From JALYXS01 sp051003795 (lineage in GTDB: Bacteria; Acidobacteriota; Terriglobia; Bryobacterales; Bryobacteraceae), in NCBI GenBank assembly GCA_051003795.1, contig JBPCKZ010000145.1:1-38092 (forward strand): a stretch of DNA of 38,092 nt. The letters run 5' to 3'. The notes below the pieces were generated by a model. That model saw nothing but the letters and a program-made list of their open reading frames with translations, searched no databases and was not told the origin of the DNA. The position numbers were made by a program, and so were the translations under genes. Position 1 is the stretch's first letter, and every line of letters begins with the position of its first letter. Positions 7,405-15,242 of this stretch are shown here, piece after piece.

Positions 7405-8795
7405 AGCTCTGGGGCGGACGCTTCGAATCGGGTCCGTCGGAAATATTCGAGCGTTTTTCGGGATCGCTGCACTTCGATCGACGGCTGCTCGATGCGGACA
7501 TTCGCGGATCGCAGGCGTTCGCGCGAGCGCTTGAGCGCGCCGGAATTCTTTCGGCCGATGAACGTTTTAGAATCGTCTCCGCGTTGGAAGCGATCCGCGA
7601 ACACGCCGAAGCGCCGGAGTTTTACGACGGAGCCGAGGACGAAGACATCCATACGCTCGTCATCCGGAAGCTGAAGGAGCGCGCCGGAGCCGTGGCGGAC
7701 AAGATCCACACGGGCCGCAGCCGCAACGAGCAGGTGTCGCTCGATACGCGCCTTTGGCTGCGCGGCGAATGCGACCGGGTGCGCGCGCTCTTGGCTGCGT
7801 GGATGGGCGCTCTGCTCGATCTCGCGGCGCGTTATCCCGACGCGATAATCCCCGGCTACACGCACATGCGGCGCGCCCAAGCCGTGCTTTGGCCGCACTA
7901 TCTGCTGGCGTATTTCGAAATGTTCGCGCGCGATGCCGAGAGGTTCGGGGAAGCGCGGCGGCGGGCGAATGTGATGCCGCTCGGGTCGGGCGCCCTCGCC
8001 GGGAGCGGTTTCGCGCTCGACCGCGAAGCCATCGCGCGCGATCTCGGCTTCGATTCGGTCACGGCGAATAGCATGGATGTTTCCGCCGACCGCGATTTCG
8101 CCCTCGATTTCCTCTACGCCGCTTCCGTCACGATGCTGCACTTGAGCCGGCTCGCGGAAGATTGGATTCTCTATTCGAGCGAGGAATTCGGATGGATGGA
8201 ATTGGGCGACGGCGTCACCAGCGGGTCGAGCCTGATGCCGCAAAAGAAGAATCCGGATTCGCTCGAATTGATCCGCGGAAAATCGGGGCGCGTTTCGGGC
8301 GCACTGCTCTCGTTAACGATGACCATGAAGGGCCTGCCGCTCACATACAATCGCGACATGCAGGAAGACAAGGAGCCGCTGTTCGACGCCGCCGATCAGG
8401 TGAGCGCGTCGCTTGAAATGGCTCGCGCGGTGGCGGAATCGGTCGAGCTGCGTTCGGCGGTTCCGTTGAAAGCCGCCGAGGATAGTTGGGTGGTGGCGAC
8501 GGACCTCGCCGAGTCCCTGGCGCGCGCCGGCACCCCGTTTCATCAGGCGCATCAGTTGGTCGGGAGGCTGGTGCTTGAGAGCACGCGCACCGGGAAAAAG
8601 CCGGCGGACTGGACACCCGGCGATCTCGCGCGATTTGCGCCGGAGTTTTCGCCGGAGATCGCGCGAATGCTGGCTCGGCTGCTCGATCCGCGCGAGGGAA
8701 TGAAATCGCGCGAGATCGTGGGCGGCACCGGGCCGCAAGCCGTGGCCCAGGCGCTCGACGAAGCGCGAAGCCGCCTGCGCGCTTTCGAAGCATGA
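7401..8795 (+). CDS. argH: Argininosuccinate lyase
   Basis: The enzyme splits argininosuccinate to arginine and fumarate, the last step of the pathway. The 464-residue chain begins LWGGRFESGPSEIFERF, a typical ArgH N terminus, and carries HTGRSRNEQVSLDTR near 104-118, GYTHMRRAQ near 153-161 and the fumarase/aspartase superfamily signature GSSLMPQKKNPD near residue 275. It overlaps argG by ATGA and argR by ATGA, indicating translational coupling through the operon. Confidence 0.97.
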   Translation: MKLWGGRFESGPSEIFERFSGSLHFDRRLLDADIRGSQAFARALERAGILSADERFRIVSALEAIREHAEAPEFYDGAEDEDIHTLVIRKLKERAGAVADKIHTGRSRNEQVSLDTRLWLRGECDRVRALLAAWMGALLDLAARYPDAIIPGYTHMRRAQAVLWPHYLLAYFEMFARDAERFGEARRRANVMPLGSGALAGSGFALDREAIARDLGFDSVTANSMDVSADRDFALDFLYAASVTMLHLSRLAEDWILYSSEEFGWMELGDGVTSGSSLMPQKKNPDSLELIRGKSGRVSGALLSLTMTMKGLPLTYNRDMQEDKEPLFDAADQVSASLEMARAVAESVELRSAVPLKAAEDSWVVATDLAESLARAGTPFHQAHQLVGRLVLESTRTGKKPADWTPGDLARFAPEFSPEIARMLARLLDPREGMKSREIVGGTGPQAVAQALDEARSRLRAFEA

Positions 8796-9223
8796 GCAAG
8801 AGCTACCGGCACGGACAAATCTTGAAGGTGATCCGCGCGAAACAGATCGGCACGCAAGACGAGCTCGCGCACGAGTTGAAGAGGTTGGGGATCGTCGCCA
8901 CGCAGGTGACTCTGTCGCGCGACATCCGGGAGCTCCGGCTGGTGAAGACGCAAGAAGGGTATCGCGAAATGTCGGGCGAAGAAACGGCCAGCGGATTCGC
9001 CTCTTTGGCCGCCGAGTTCCTGCAAGACGTTCGCGGCGCGCAGAACTTAGTTGTATTGAGAACCGCGCCGGGCCATGCGAGTCCGGTGGCCGTGGCGCTC
9101 GATCGGGAGGATTGGCCGGACATCGTGGGCACGATCGGGGGCGACGACACGGTGCTGGCGATCACGCCCGACAATGCCGCGGCGGAGCGCGTGCGCGCAA
9201 AGCTGTTGGCGATGCTGGCCTAA
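8792..9223 (+). CDS. argR: Arginine repressor ArgR
   Basis: ArgR is a hexameric DNA-binding regulator that uses L-arginine as corepressor. The 143-residue protein has an N-terminal winged helix (about 1-70, with ELAHELKRLGIVATQVTLSRDIRELRL-type sequence around 28-53) and a C-terminal arginine-binding and oligomerization domain (about 75-143) with the typical GTIGGDDTVLAI near 112. It is the last gene of the arginine operon and overlaps argH by four bases. Together with the tandem ARG boxes before argF this points to negative autoregulation of the whole operon. Confidence 0.95.
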   Translation: MSKSYRHGQILKVIRAKQIGTQDELAHELKRLGIVATQVTLSRDIRELRLVKTQEGYREMSGEETASGFASLAAEFLQDVRGAQNLVVLRTAPGHASPVAVALDREDWPDIVGTIGGDDTVLAITPDNAAAERVRAKLLAMLA

Positions 9224-9505
9224 TAAAGGCGTCGACTTGGCCGTAGACGGTCCGTCTGAGGATTCCACTGAAGGTGATCGGTGATTCCGGAACGAAGCCG
9301 ATCACAGTTCCGTAAGGGAAATCGATCGGGCTTCGGAGCGAAGCGAAGGTGGCACTTCGACGTTGCAAGACTGATCGGAATCGTCAAGTGGAATCTATCC
9401 GGACCGAAGCGTAGGTAGGATGCCGCTCTAGCGAAGAAGGGGCGCGGCAGCGCTCCGCACTGAGATCTTGCGAAACCGACCCACTTGCGATCACCGCGTC
9501 ACCGG
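9224..9505. other. Gene-poor stretch with several short inverted repeats
   Basis: I see no convincing gene here. Short hairpins are present: AGACGG/CCGTCT (9245-9257, one-base centre), GTGATCGG/CCGATCAC (9274-9281 with 9298-9305), GCTTCG/CGAAGC (9330-9344, three-base loop) and CGAAG/CTTCG (9344-9359), the last two being close alternatives. No T-tract follows, so none is a clear terminator for argR. Confidence 0.4.
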
Positions 9506-10198
9506 CTACGGCAGCACGCTCCAACAGACCTCCGTGCGCGCCGTACAGAAGAAACCTTCAAAATGGTAGCCATCCTGGATAGTCGCCAGATTGTTTTTTG
9601 AAGAGCAAAGGAAGGAGAAATGGCTATCCCAGTGTGTCGTCCACAGAATCCCTTTGTCTGGTGTGAAGACGTTGCAATGACCTGTCGTTGGCCCGGCGTC
9701 TTGCCCCTTGAGGTCTTCTATCCAGTACAGCTTCCTTTTGGTGCCGAACTCATCCCCAACCCACACCCACTTGTGCCCTACGTCTTGGATGTAAGAAAGT
9801 ACTTTGTCGTGAAGGAGGTCCGAGAAGGAGCCTTCTGGGGGAGGCAGGATGTCGTCAGATTCAGCGAGCAATTCGATTTTGTCAGAATATTCCTGGTTTG
9901 AAAATTCCGCTCTCAGGCCTCGAATCATCGTGCGAAGTCCAATGTCCACGGCTGCGATCGAAGGAAGTCCCGCTTTCGTGGCAACTTCTTCCCACGAAAC
10001 GGCCACGCAGTTTTTGACTATGCTGGAACGCGTTGGATACGTCCCAGGCTCGAATTGTTCCTTCCCGACCGACACAGGCTTGATGAAGGGATGCAGCAGA
10101 GCGTACACGGCCTCAAAAGCACCAGCGTAGTACTCCAGGATTTTGCCCTCCATCGGGCAAGTGGCAAATCGTCGGGGCGGGAAGAATGCGTTCGGCAT
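9506..10198 (-). CDS. DUF2711-like protein of unknown function
   Basis: A 230-residue protein that seems to resemble the DUF2711 (YwbB-like) family known mainly from Bacillus; I recall that resemblance from segments such as YYAGAFEAVYALLHPFIKP, IGLRTMIRGLRAEF, FSDLLHDKVLSYIQDVGHKWVWVGDEFG and TTHWDSHFSFLCSS, but cannot confirm it here. There is no signal peptide or membrane segment. The region is visibly lower in GC than its neighbours and the gene stands alone between intergenic stretches of about 280 and 270 bases, which fits horizontal acquisition. The ATG at 10198 has no obvious ribosome site. No function is known for the family. Confidence 0.65.
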   Translation of the reverse strand: MPNAFFPPRRFATCPMEGKILEYYAGAFEAVYALLHPFIKPVSVGKEQFEPGTYPTRSSIVKNCVAVSWEEVATKAGLPSIAAVDIGLRTMIRGLRAEFSNQEYSDKIELLAESDDILPPPEGSFSDLLHDKVLSYIQDVGHKWVWVGDEFGTKRKLYWIEDLKGQDAGPTTGHCNVFTPDKGILWTTHWDSHFSFLCSSKNNLATIQDGYHFEGFFCTARTEVCWSVLP

Positions 10199-10470
10199 TT
10201 GGCATGTCGGCTGGTGAGCCTTTATTGTATTTTGGGCCTCGACTTGGCTCCCCTCGTACTGTGCTGGTCTCGGGTCATGCTACCACGGCCCCGATGCTCA
10301 AGGATTCAGAACGACAATGACCATGACTGGAAGATGATGGCCGGACTGCGGCGTAGCCGGACACTATCGAGTTCCCGCGCGGACGATGCCACAGTCATGC
10401 ATAGCGCTTCCCGAGATTCTTACGCATCGAATCGCCACGCATCTAATGCTCTTAATGTAGAATTGCCCTG

Positions 10471-11337
10471 ATGAAACTCCCGGTCCGGCTTCTCCTGCTA
10501 TCGCTTCCGATTTTCGCGCGCGACCCGCTCGCGAAGCGCATCGCGCATAACGATCCTTCCCAATATCACACCGCCCCGGCCGTCCATGCGGGCGCTGGAA
10601 CGCTGCACTACATGGGTCTGTTCGACGCCACGACGCTCGACACGAACTTGATTTTTCTCCATCGCGGAGTGATTCCGCCGAAGAGCGGCATTGGCCATCA
10701 CTACCACAACCAGATGGAAGAAATGTTCGTCATTTTCAATGGCGAGGCCCAGTTCACGATCGACGGCCGCACTTCGACGCTGCAAGGTCCGGCTGGCGCG
10801 CCCTGCCGCATGGGGCGCTCGCACGCGATCTACAACGCAAGCGATCAACCGCTCGAATGGATGAACATCGCCGTCGGCAGCGTCAAAGGGAAGTATGACA
10901 ATTTCGATCTGGGCGACGACCGCGCGGGCGCGCCGCTCGATCCCAAGCCGGCGTTCGTTTCCATGCACCTCGACAAAAGCCTGCTCAAGCCCGTGGTTAA
11001 CAGCTACGGCGGCAAAGGGACCGTGCGCTACCGGCGCGCGTTGCCGCCTGAAGTGTTCTTTACCAACTGGTCCTACGTGGACCATCTTGTGTTGCCCGCG
11101 GGCAGCTCGGTGGGACGCAAGAAGCATGAGGGCGTGGAGGAGTTCTACTACGTGATCGACGGCGAAGGAAACGCCACGATCAACAACGAGACGGCGCCGA
11201 TACACAAGGGAGACGCGGTGCCAATCCTGTTCAACGACGTGCATTCCTTCGCCAATACCGGCAGCGGGGATTTGGAATTCATGATTGTCGGCATCGCGCG
11301 GCAAAAGTGGGTTCTGGATACGACCGAAGTAAAATGA
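10471..11337 (+). CDS. Exported double-cupin (bicupin) protein
   Basis: The 288-residue protein has a short N-terminal hydrophobic leader and two cupin barrels. The first (about 55-140) carries a cupin motif IGHHYHNQMEEMFVIFNGE, with histidines near 74-77 and a glutamate near 81 as probable metal ligands. The second (about 190-275) has KKHEGVEEFYYVIDGEG with the matching His/Glu. Bicupins include oxalate decarboxylases, dioxygenases and sugar-binding proteins; the substrate cannot be told here. The start has no Shine-Dalgarno, but TAGAAT at 10458-10463 could be a -10 element giving a nearly leaderless message. The TPR gene follows after three bases. Confidence 0.85.
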   Translation: MKLPVRLLLLSLPIFARDPLAKRIAHNDPSQYHTAPAVHAGAGTLHYMGLFDATTLDTNLIFLHRGVIPPKSGIGHHYHNQMEEMFVIFNGEAQFTIDGRTSTLQGPAGAPCRMGRSHAIYNASDQPLEWMNIAVGSVKGKYDNFDLGDDRAGAPLDPKPAFVSMHLDKSLLKPVVNSYGGKGTVRYRRALPPEVFFTNWSYVDHLVLPAGSSVGRKKHEGVEEFYYVIDGEGNATINNETAPIHKGDAVPILFNDVHSFANTGSGDLEFMIVGIARQKWVLDTTEVK

Positions 11338-11340
11338 GCC

Positions 11341-11829
11341 ATGATGCGGATTAGCTGTCTGTTCATTGCACTTGCGCTTTCGCCGGCTTTCGCGCAGACC
11401 GGGAGCTGGCAGAAGCATATGGCGGCGGGCCGGAAAGCGTTCGATAAGCTGCGGCTCGGCGATGCGGAACAGCATTTTGGCGAAGCGCTTCGGGCCGCGG
11501 AGCGCTCCGGCGCGCAAGGCCAGAGCCTTCGGATTGCCGATAGCCTGGATGGGATGGCGGAGGTCTTTATCGCCGAGGGGAAGACTTCCGCGGCCGAGCC
11601 GCTATTTCAGCGTTCGCTGAATCTGCGGGAAAAAGAGCTGGGGCCATCCAATCTCGATCTGGCAAAGAGCCTCGATACCTTAGCCGATCTTTACGAAAGG
11701 GAAGGCAAACACGACGCGGCCGAGCCGCTGTTCGCGCGCTCGAAAACGATTCGGGAAAAGTCGTTCGCGGAACATCCGGACACGTATATTTTCGTGGACG
11801 GAAAGCTGGTTCTTAGAGAACCGAAATAG
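11341..11829 (+). CDS. Secreted TPR-repeat protein
   Basis: A 162-residue protein with a cleavable signal peptide (about 1-19, ending in SPAFAQ) followed by three tetratricopeptide-like helical repeats at about 24-145, including LADLYEREGKHDAAEPLFARS, typical of TPR_10/12-like arrays. It should act in the periplasm as a protein-protein scaffold; partner unknown. The ATG at 11341 is three bases after the bicupin stop, so the two genes are probably cotranscribed. It faces the tRNA-Val gene tail to tail, 19 bases apart. Confidence 0.85.
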   Translation: MMRISCLFIALALSPAFAQTGSWQKHMAAGRKAFDKLRLGDAEQHFGEALRAAERSGAQGQSLRIADSLDGMAEVFIAEGKTSAAEPLFQRSLNLREKELGPSNLDLAKSLDTLADLYEREGKHDAAEPLFARSKTIREKSFAEHPDTYIFVDGKLVLREPK

Positions 11830-11848
11830 GGTTGTTGTTAAAGGGAGT

Positions 11849-11925
11849 TGGTGGGCGGTGCGTGGGTCGAACACGCGACCTTCTGGGTGTAAACCAGACG
11901 CTCTAACCAACTGAGCTAACCGCCC
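11849..11925 (-). tRNA. tRNA-Val (anticodon TAC)
   Basis: Read on the minus strand, the cloverleaf closes fully: acceptor GGGCGGT with ACCGCCC, D stem GCTC/GAGC, anticodon stem TCTGG/CCAGA around loop TTTACAC (anticodon TAC, valine), T stem GCGTG/CACGC around TTCGACC. The discriminator is A and a 3' CCA is encoded (TGG at 11849-11851 on the plus strand). No intron is seen. Confidence 0.97.
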
Positions 11926-12165
11926 AAGGCGAACTCCTCTATCCTATCAATGCCGAAGCCGGCGCGCCCGCGTCTCTTGCAAGTCCGCGAAACCGCTAGC
12001 GCTTCCCCAAGAATTGATGTACGATTCTTAAAACGTGAGCGCCGGATCAACCTTTTTGGGAGTTTCGGTTCAAGGCGCTTTTCCGCGGATGCTTGAACAG
12101 GTATCCGCAACGTTGTTTTAACCGTCATCCACCGGGCCGTGTTGCCCGCAATTAGGAGACACTCA

Positions 12166-13395
12166 ATGCAATTGAGAAATGCGCGTAATCGTTTCGACTC
12201 CCCCGGCGTGGTTTCACGTCGCGGTTTACTGAAAGGCGCCGCCGTTTTGGCCGCGGCCGGTTCATCTCCCGCTCCGGCACAACTCGGCGCCGTCGCCAAG
12301 CGAGGAGACCTCCTCTATATCGGCGCCTACACCGGCAATGGCAAGGGCATCTACCTGTTCCACATGAACCTTGTTAATGGCTCTCTGACCCAACTGGCTG
12401 TATTCCCAACTTCAAATCCATCGTGGGTCGCGCTGCATCCCAGTAAAAAGTATCTGTACGCGGTCGGAGAAGATGCTCCAGGCACCGTGAGTGCGTTCTC
12501 CGTGCAGGGGGACGGCACGCTCGTACTTTTGAATACGGTGCCGTCCATGGGCTCCGCTCCGGCGCACCTGAGCGTCGATCCGTTCGGAAAGAATGTGCTG
12601 GTCGCGAACTACAGTACGGGAAACGTGGCCGTGCTCCCCATCCAGGCGAATGGGGGACTTCTGCCGGCTGTCCAAGTTGTGGTTGACATGACGTATTCCG
12701 GGCTTCCGGTCGGCCCGCTGAAGGCCACCGACGCACCGGTGGGCAGCTTCGCGATTAGCGGCCACGATGCGGCCCACGCGCATATGATCATGACCGATCC
12801 CTCGGGCAAATACGCGTTTGTGGCCGACCTGGGACTGGACGCAATACTAATTTTCAAGTACAACCCGGCCGGGGGCGCAAACACTCTGTCGCTGAATTCT
12901 CCGAATTACGTCAAGGTGCCTCCGGGCGATGGACCGCGCCACTTTGCTTTCAGTCCGACCAACCCTCGCCGGTTCTATTCGATCCAGGAAGAGGCCGACA
13001 CGATCGAGTATTACACCTTCGATCCCGCGACGGGCACGCTCACGACGCAACAAATCATATCGAGCATGCCACCCGGGTTTGTGGGCACGAATTTCACCTC
13101 TGAGATCCGGGTCTCGGCGGACGGACGGTTTGTCTACGGCGCCAACCGTCTTCACGATACGATCGCGTGGTTCCGGATCGATTCGGGCGGCGATCTGGTC
13201 CATCTGGGTGAAGTCTGGACGCGCGGCGATTATCCGCGCAGCTTCACCATAGACCCGACAGGCCGATTCATGTACGTGTGCAATCAAAGAGGCGACAGCG
13301 TCACCATCTTTAACGTCGACCCGTCCAGCGGCGCCCTCACTTTCACCGGCGAGTACGTGCCGGTTGGAAGCCCGGCGGTGGTGCAGTTCCTTTAA
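12166..13395 (+). CDS. Lactonase-family seven-bladed beta-propeller (6-phosphogluconolactonase-like)
   Basis: This 409-residue protein belongs to the lactonase family that includes YbhE/Pgl, which hydrolyses 6-phosphogluconolactone. It begins with a Tat-type leader (VSRRGLLKGAAVLAAAG at about 17-33), so here the propeller is exported, and the substrate is more likely another lactone or none at all. Repeated blades appear as LLYIGAYTGNGKGIYLF, NPSWVALHPSKKYLYAVGE, APAHLSVDPFGKNVLVANY and DYPRSFTIDPTGRFMYVCNQ. The ATG at 12166 is chosen because AGGAGA at 12154-12159 precedes it; an upstream in-frame start at 12139 has no such site. Confidence 0.88.
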   Translation: MQLRNARNRFDSPGVVSRRGLLKGAAVLAAAGSSPAPAQLGAVAKRGDLLYIGAYTGNGKGIYLFHMNLVNGSLTQLAVFPTSNPSWVALHPSKKYLYAVGEDAPGTVSAFSVQGDGTLVLLNTVPSMGSAPAHLSVDPFGKNVLVANYSTGNVAVLPIQANGGLLPAVQVVVDMTYSGLPVGPLKATDAPVGSFAISGHDAAHAHMIMTDPSGKYAFVADLGLDAILIFKYNPAGGANTLSLNSPNYVKVPPGDGPRHFAFSPTNPRRFYSIQEEADTIEYYTFDPATGTLTTQQIISSMPPGFVGTNFTSEIRVSADGRFVYGANRLHDTIAWFRIDSGGDLVHLGEVWTRGDYPRSFTIDPTGRFMYVCNQRGDSVTIFNVDPSSGALTFTGEYVPVGSPAVVQFL

Positions 13396-13434
13396 AGGGT
13401 GGAGGCGGCCGGCGAAGATCGGCGCTTCTTGGCG

Positions 13435-13463
13435 AGGCGCGGATAGGTTTAACTTCCGCGCCT
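13435..13463 (+). terminator. Perfect 9-bp stem-loop before the GH88-like gene
   Basis: AGGCGCGGA at 13435-13443 pairs perfectly with TCCGCGCCT at 13455-13463 around an 11-base loop. It lies between the lactonase gene (ends 13395) and the next ATG at 13477. There is no T-tract, so it may terminate poorly; a regulatory role in the leader of the downstream operon is the alternative. Confidence 0.45.
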
Positions 13464-13476
13464 GGACCTCGGGCTC

Positions 13477-14793
13477 ATGAAAATCGATAGCGATCTCACG
13501 CCGGCGGCACTCGCCCCCGCCATTCGAAATCTGTTCCAACTCTCCGCCGCGAAAATACGAGACCTCGAAGCGTCGTGGAACGCCGCAGCCGGCGCGCCGG
13601 TTTTCACCATAGACGGCCGCTACACCAGCCGCGGCTGGACGGAATGGACGCAAGGTTTCCAGTTCGGATCGGCCGTATTGCAGTTCGACGCCACCGGGGA
13701 AAGCGAGTTTCTCGATGCGGCGCGCGAGCGAACGGTAAGCCTCATGGCGCCGCACGTCACCCACGCCGGCGTGCACGATCATGGGTTCAACAACGTCAGC
13801 ACCTACGGCAATCTGCTGCGCCTGATGGATGAAGGCCGCATCCCCGCGAACGCCTGGGAACGGCGCTTCTACGAACTCGCGCTGAAATGCTCCGGCGCCG
13901 TGCAAGCCGCGCGGTGGTCGCCCATCGCGGGCGGGGGCGGGTTCATCTACTCGTTCAACGGGCCGCAATCGTTGTTTGTCGACACTATTCGCACGCTGCG
14001 CGCGCTCGCGATCGCGCATCGCCTGGGGCACGCGCTTTTGGGCGAGAACGACCGGCGCATCTCACTGCTCGATCGGCTGATTCAACACGCGGAGGCGACG
14101 GCCCGCTACTCGGTTTACTACGGGGAAGGCCGTGATATTTACGATGTGCCTGGCCGCGTGGCGCATGAAAGCATCTTCAATCCGAACGACGGCAACTACC
14201 GCTGCCCCAGCTCGCAGCAAGGTTACTCGCCCTTCACCACCTGGACCCGCGGCCTTGCCTGGGCCATGTGCGGATTCGCGGAGCTGCTCGAATTTTTCGA
14301 TACCATCCCCAATAGCGATGCCGTGGCCGCGACTTTGCGCCGCGCGGCGGAAGCGGCTTGCGACTTCTACATCGAGAACAGCGCCGCCGATGGGATTCCG
14401 TATTGGGACACGGGGGCGCCAGGTCTCGATAAACTCGGCGATTGGCGAAACCGGCCCGCCGAACCGGATAATGCGTTCGAGCCGGTCGATAGTTCGGCCG
14501 CCGCGATCGCCTCGCAAGGCCTACTGCGCCTGGGCCGCAAGACCGGACAACCGCGCTATTGGCAAGCGGGGCTGCACATTTGCAAAACGTTGTTCGCCGG
14601 GCCCTACTTGAGCGCCGATCCGAAGCACCAGGGCCTGATTCTGCACGCGGTCTATCATCGCCCGAATGGTTGGGTGGGCGAGGCATGCATGTGGGGCGAT
14701 TACCACGCCCGTGAGCTGGCGCTCTACTTGCAACGGGTGATCGAAAACAAACCGTATTTAACCTTCTGGAGCGGCCGCGAAGGAGCACAATGA
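13477..14793 (+). CDS. GH88/GH105-like unsaturated uronyl hydrolase
   Basis: The 438-residue protein looks like an (alpha/alpha)6-barrel glycoside hydrolase of family 88, which removes unsaturated uronic acid from oligosaccharides made by polysaccharide lyases. Family-like segments are VHDHGFNNVSTYGN (Asp near 101, at the place of the HDLGF aspartate), SLFVDTIRTLRAL (Asp near 169, the second catalytic position), TTWTRGLAWAMCGFAELLEF, PYWDTGAPG, DSSAAAIASQGLLRL and MWGDYHARELALYL. No signal peptide is seen, so it should act in the cytoplasm on imported fragments. It overlaps the next cupin gene by ATGA and starts an apparent three-gene operon. The exact substrate is unknown. Confidence 0.82.
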   Translation: MKIDSDLTPAALAPAIRNLFQLSAAKIRDLEASWNAAAGAPVFTIDGRYTSRGWTEWTQGFQFGSAVLQFDATGESEFLDAARERTVSLMAPHVTHAGVHDHGFNNVSTYGNLLRLMDEGRIPANAWERRFYELALKCSGAVQAARWSPIAGGGGFIYSFNGPQSLFVDTIRTLRALAIAHRLGHALLGENDRRISLLDRLIQHAEATARYSVYYGEGRDIYDVPGRVAHESIFNPNDGNYRCPSSQQGYSPFTTWTRGLAWAMCGFAELLEFFDTIPNSDAVAATLRRAAEAACDFYIENSAADGIPYWDTGAPGLDKLGDWRNRPAEPDNAFEPVDSSAAAIASQGLLRLGRKTGQPRYWQAGLHICKTLFAGPYLSADPKHQGLILHAVYHRPNGWVGEACMWGDYHARELALYLQRVIENKPYLTFWSGREGAQ

Positions 14794-15236
14794 TTATCGC
14801 CGATCTTGCCGGCATCTCCGGACGCGTGTATCCGGCGCAGCGTCGCACGCAGAACCTCGTGGGTGGCGCGAGTCCGATTCAAGCGGCCAATTTCTCGATG
14901 GGCTATGTCACGCTGGAGCCGGATGGCGGACAGGTGCCCTGGCACAATCAGGAACAGGAGGAGATCTATTTCATCGTCGAGGGAACGGCGGAGATGTGTC
15001 TCGGCGAAGAGCGGGCGATCATGCGCGCGGGGCAGGCGGTGTTCATCCCGCCGCGGGTTTTTCATCAGTTGACGAACGTGGGCGAGGCGCCTTGCCGGAT
15101 GATGTACTGCTACGGTCCGTCGGGCGATGTCGCGCACTGGCGCCAGGAACTCGATGGCACGCTGCCGCGCGCCGGCGTGGATGTTCCACCGCTGCCCGAA
15201 GGCGCCCGTCCGCAGTGTACGTCCCGGCCTGAGTAA
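14790..15236 (+). CDS. Single-domain cupin protein
   Basis: A 148-residue single cupin with the two conserved motifs: PWHNQEQEEIYFIVEGTAEM (metal ligands His and Glu near 52 and 58) and PPRVFHQLTNVGE near 83-96. Such small cupins act as sugar-phosphate isomerases, epimerases or uronate-modifying enzymes, or as sensors. It is coupled to the GH88-like gene (ATGA overlap) and lies six bases before the oxidoreductase, so a role in handling the released uronate or ketosugar is plausible but unproven. Confidence 0.85.
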   Translation: MIIADLAGISGRVYPAQRRTQNLVGGASPIQAANFSMGYVTLEPDGGQVPWHNQEQEEIYFIVEGTAEMCLGEERAIMRAGQAVFIPPRVFHQLTNVGEAPCRMMYCYGPSGDVAHWRQELDGTLPRAGVDVPPLPEGARPQCTSRPE

Positions 15237-15242
15237 GCCAAA

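Noticed and set aside
10055..10471. Plus-strand frame of 138 codons upstream of the bicupin gene
   Set aside because: It is partly antisense to the DUF2711-like gene and looks random in composition.
12847..14031. 394-codon minus-strand frame across the lactonase and GH88-like genes
   Set aside because: It crosses an intergenic gap and two recognised genes and has shadow-type composition.
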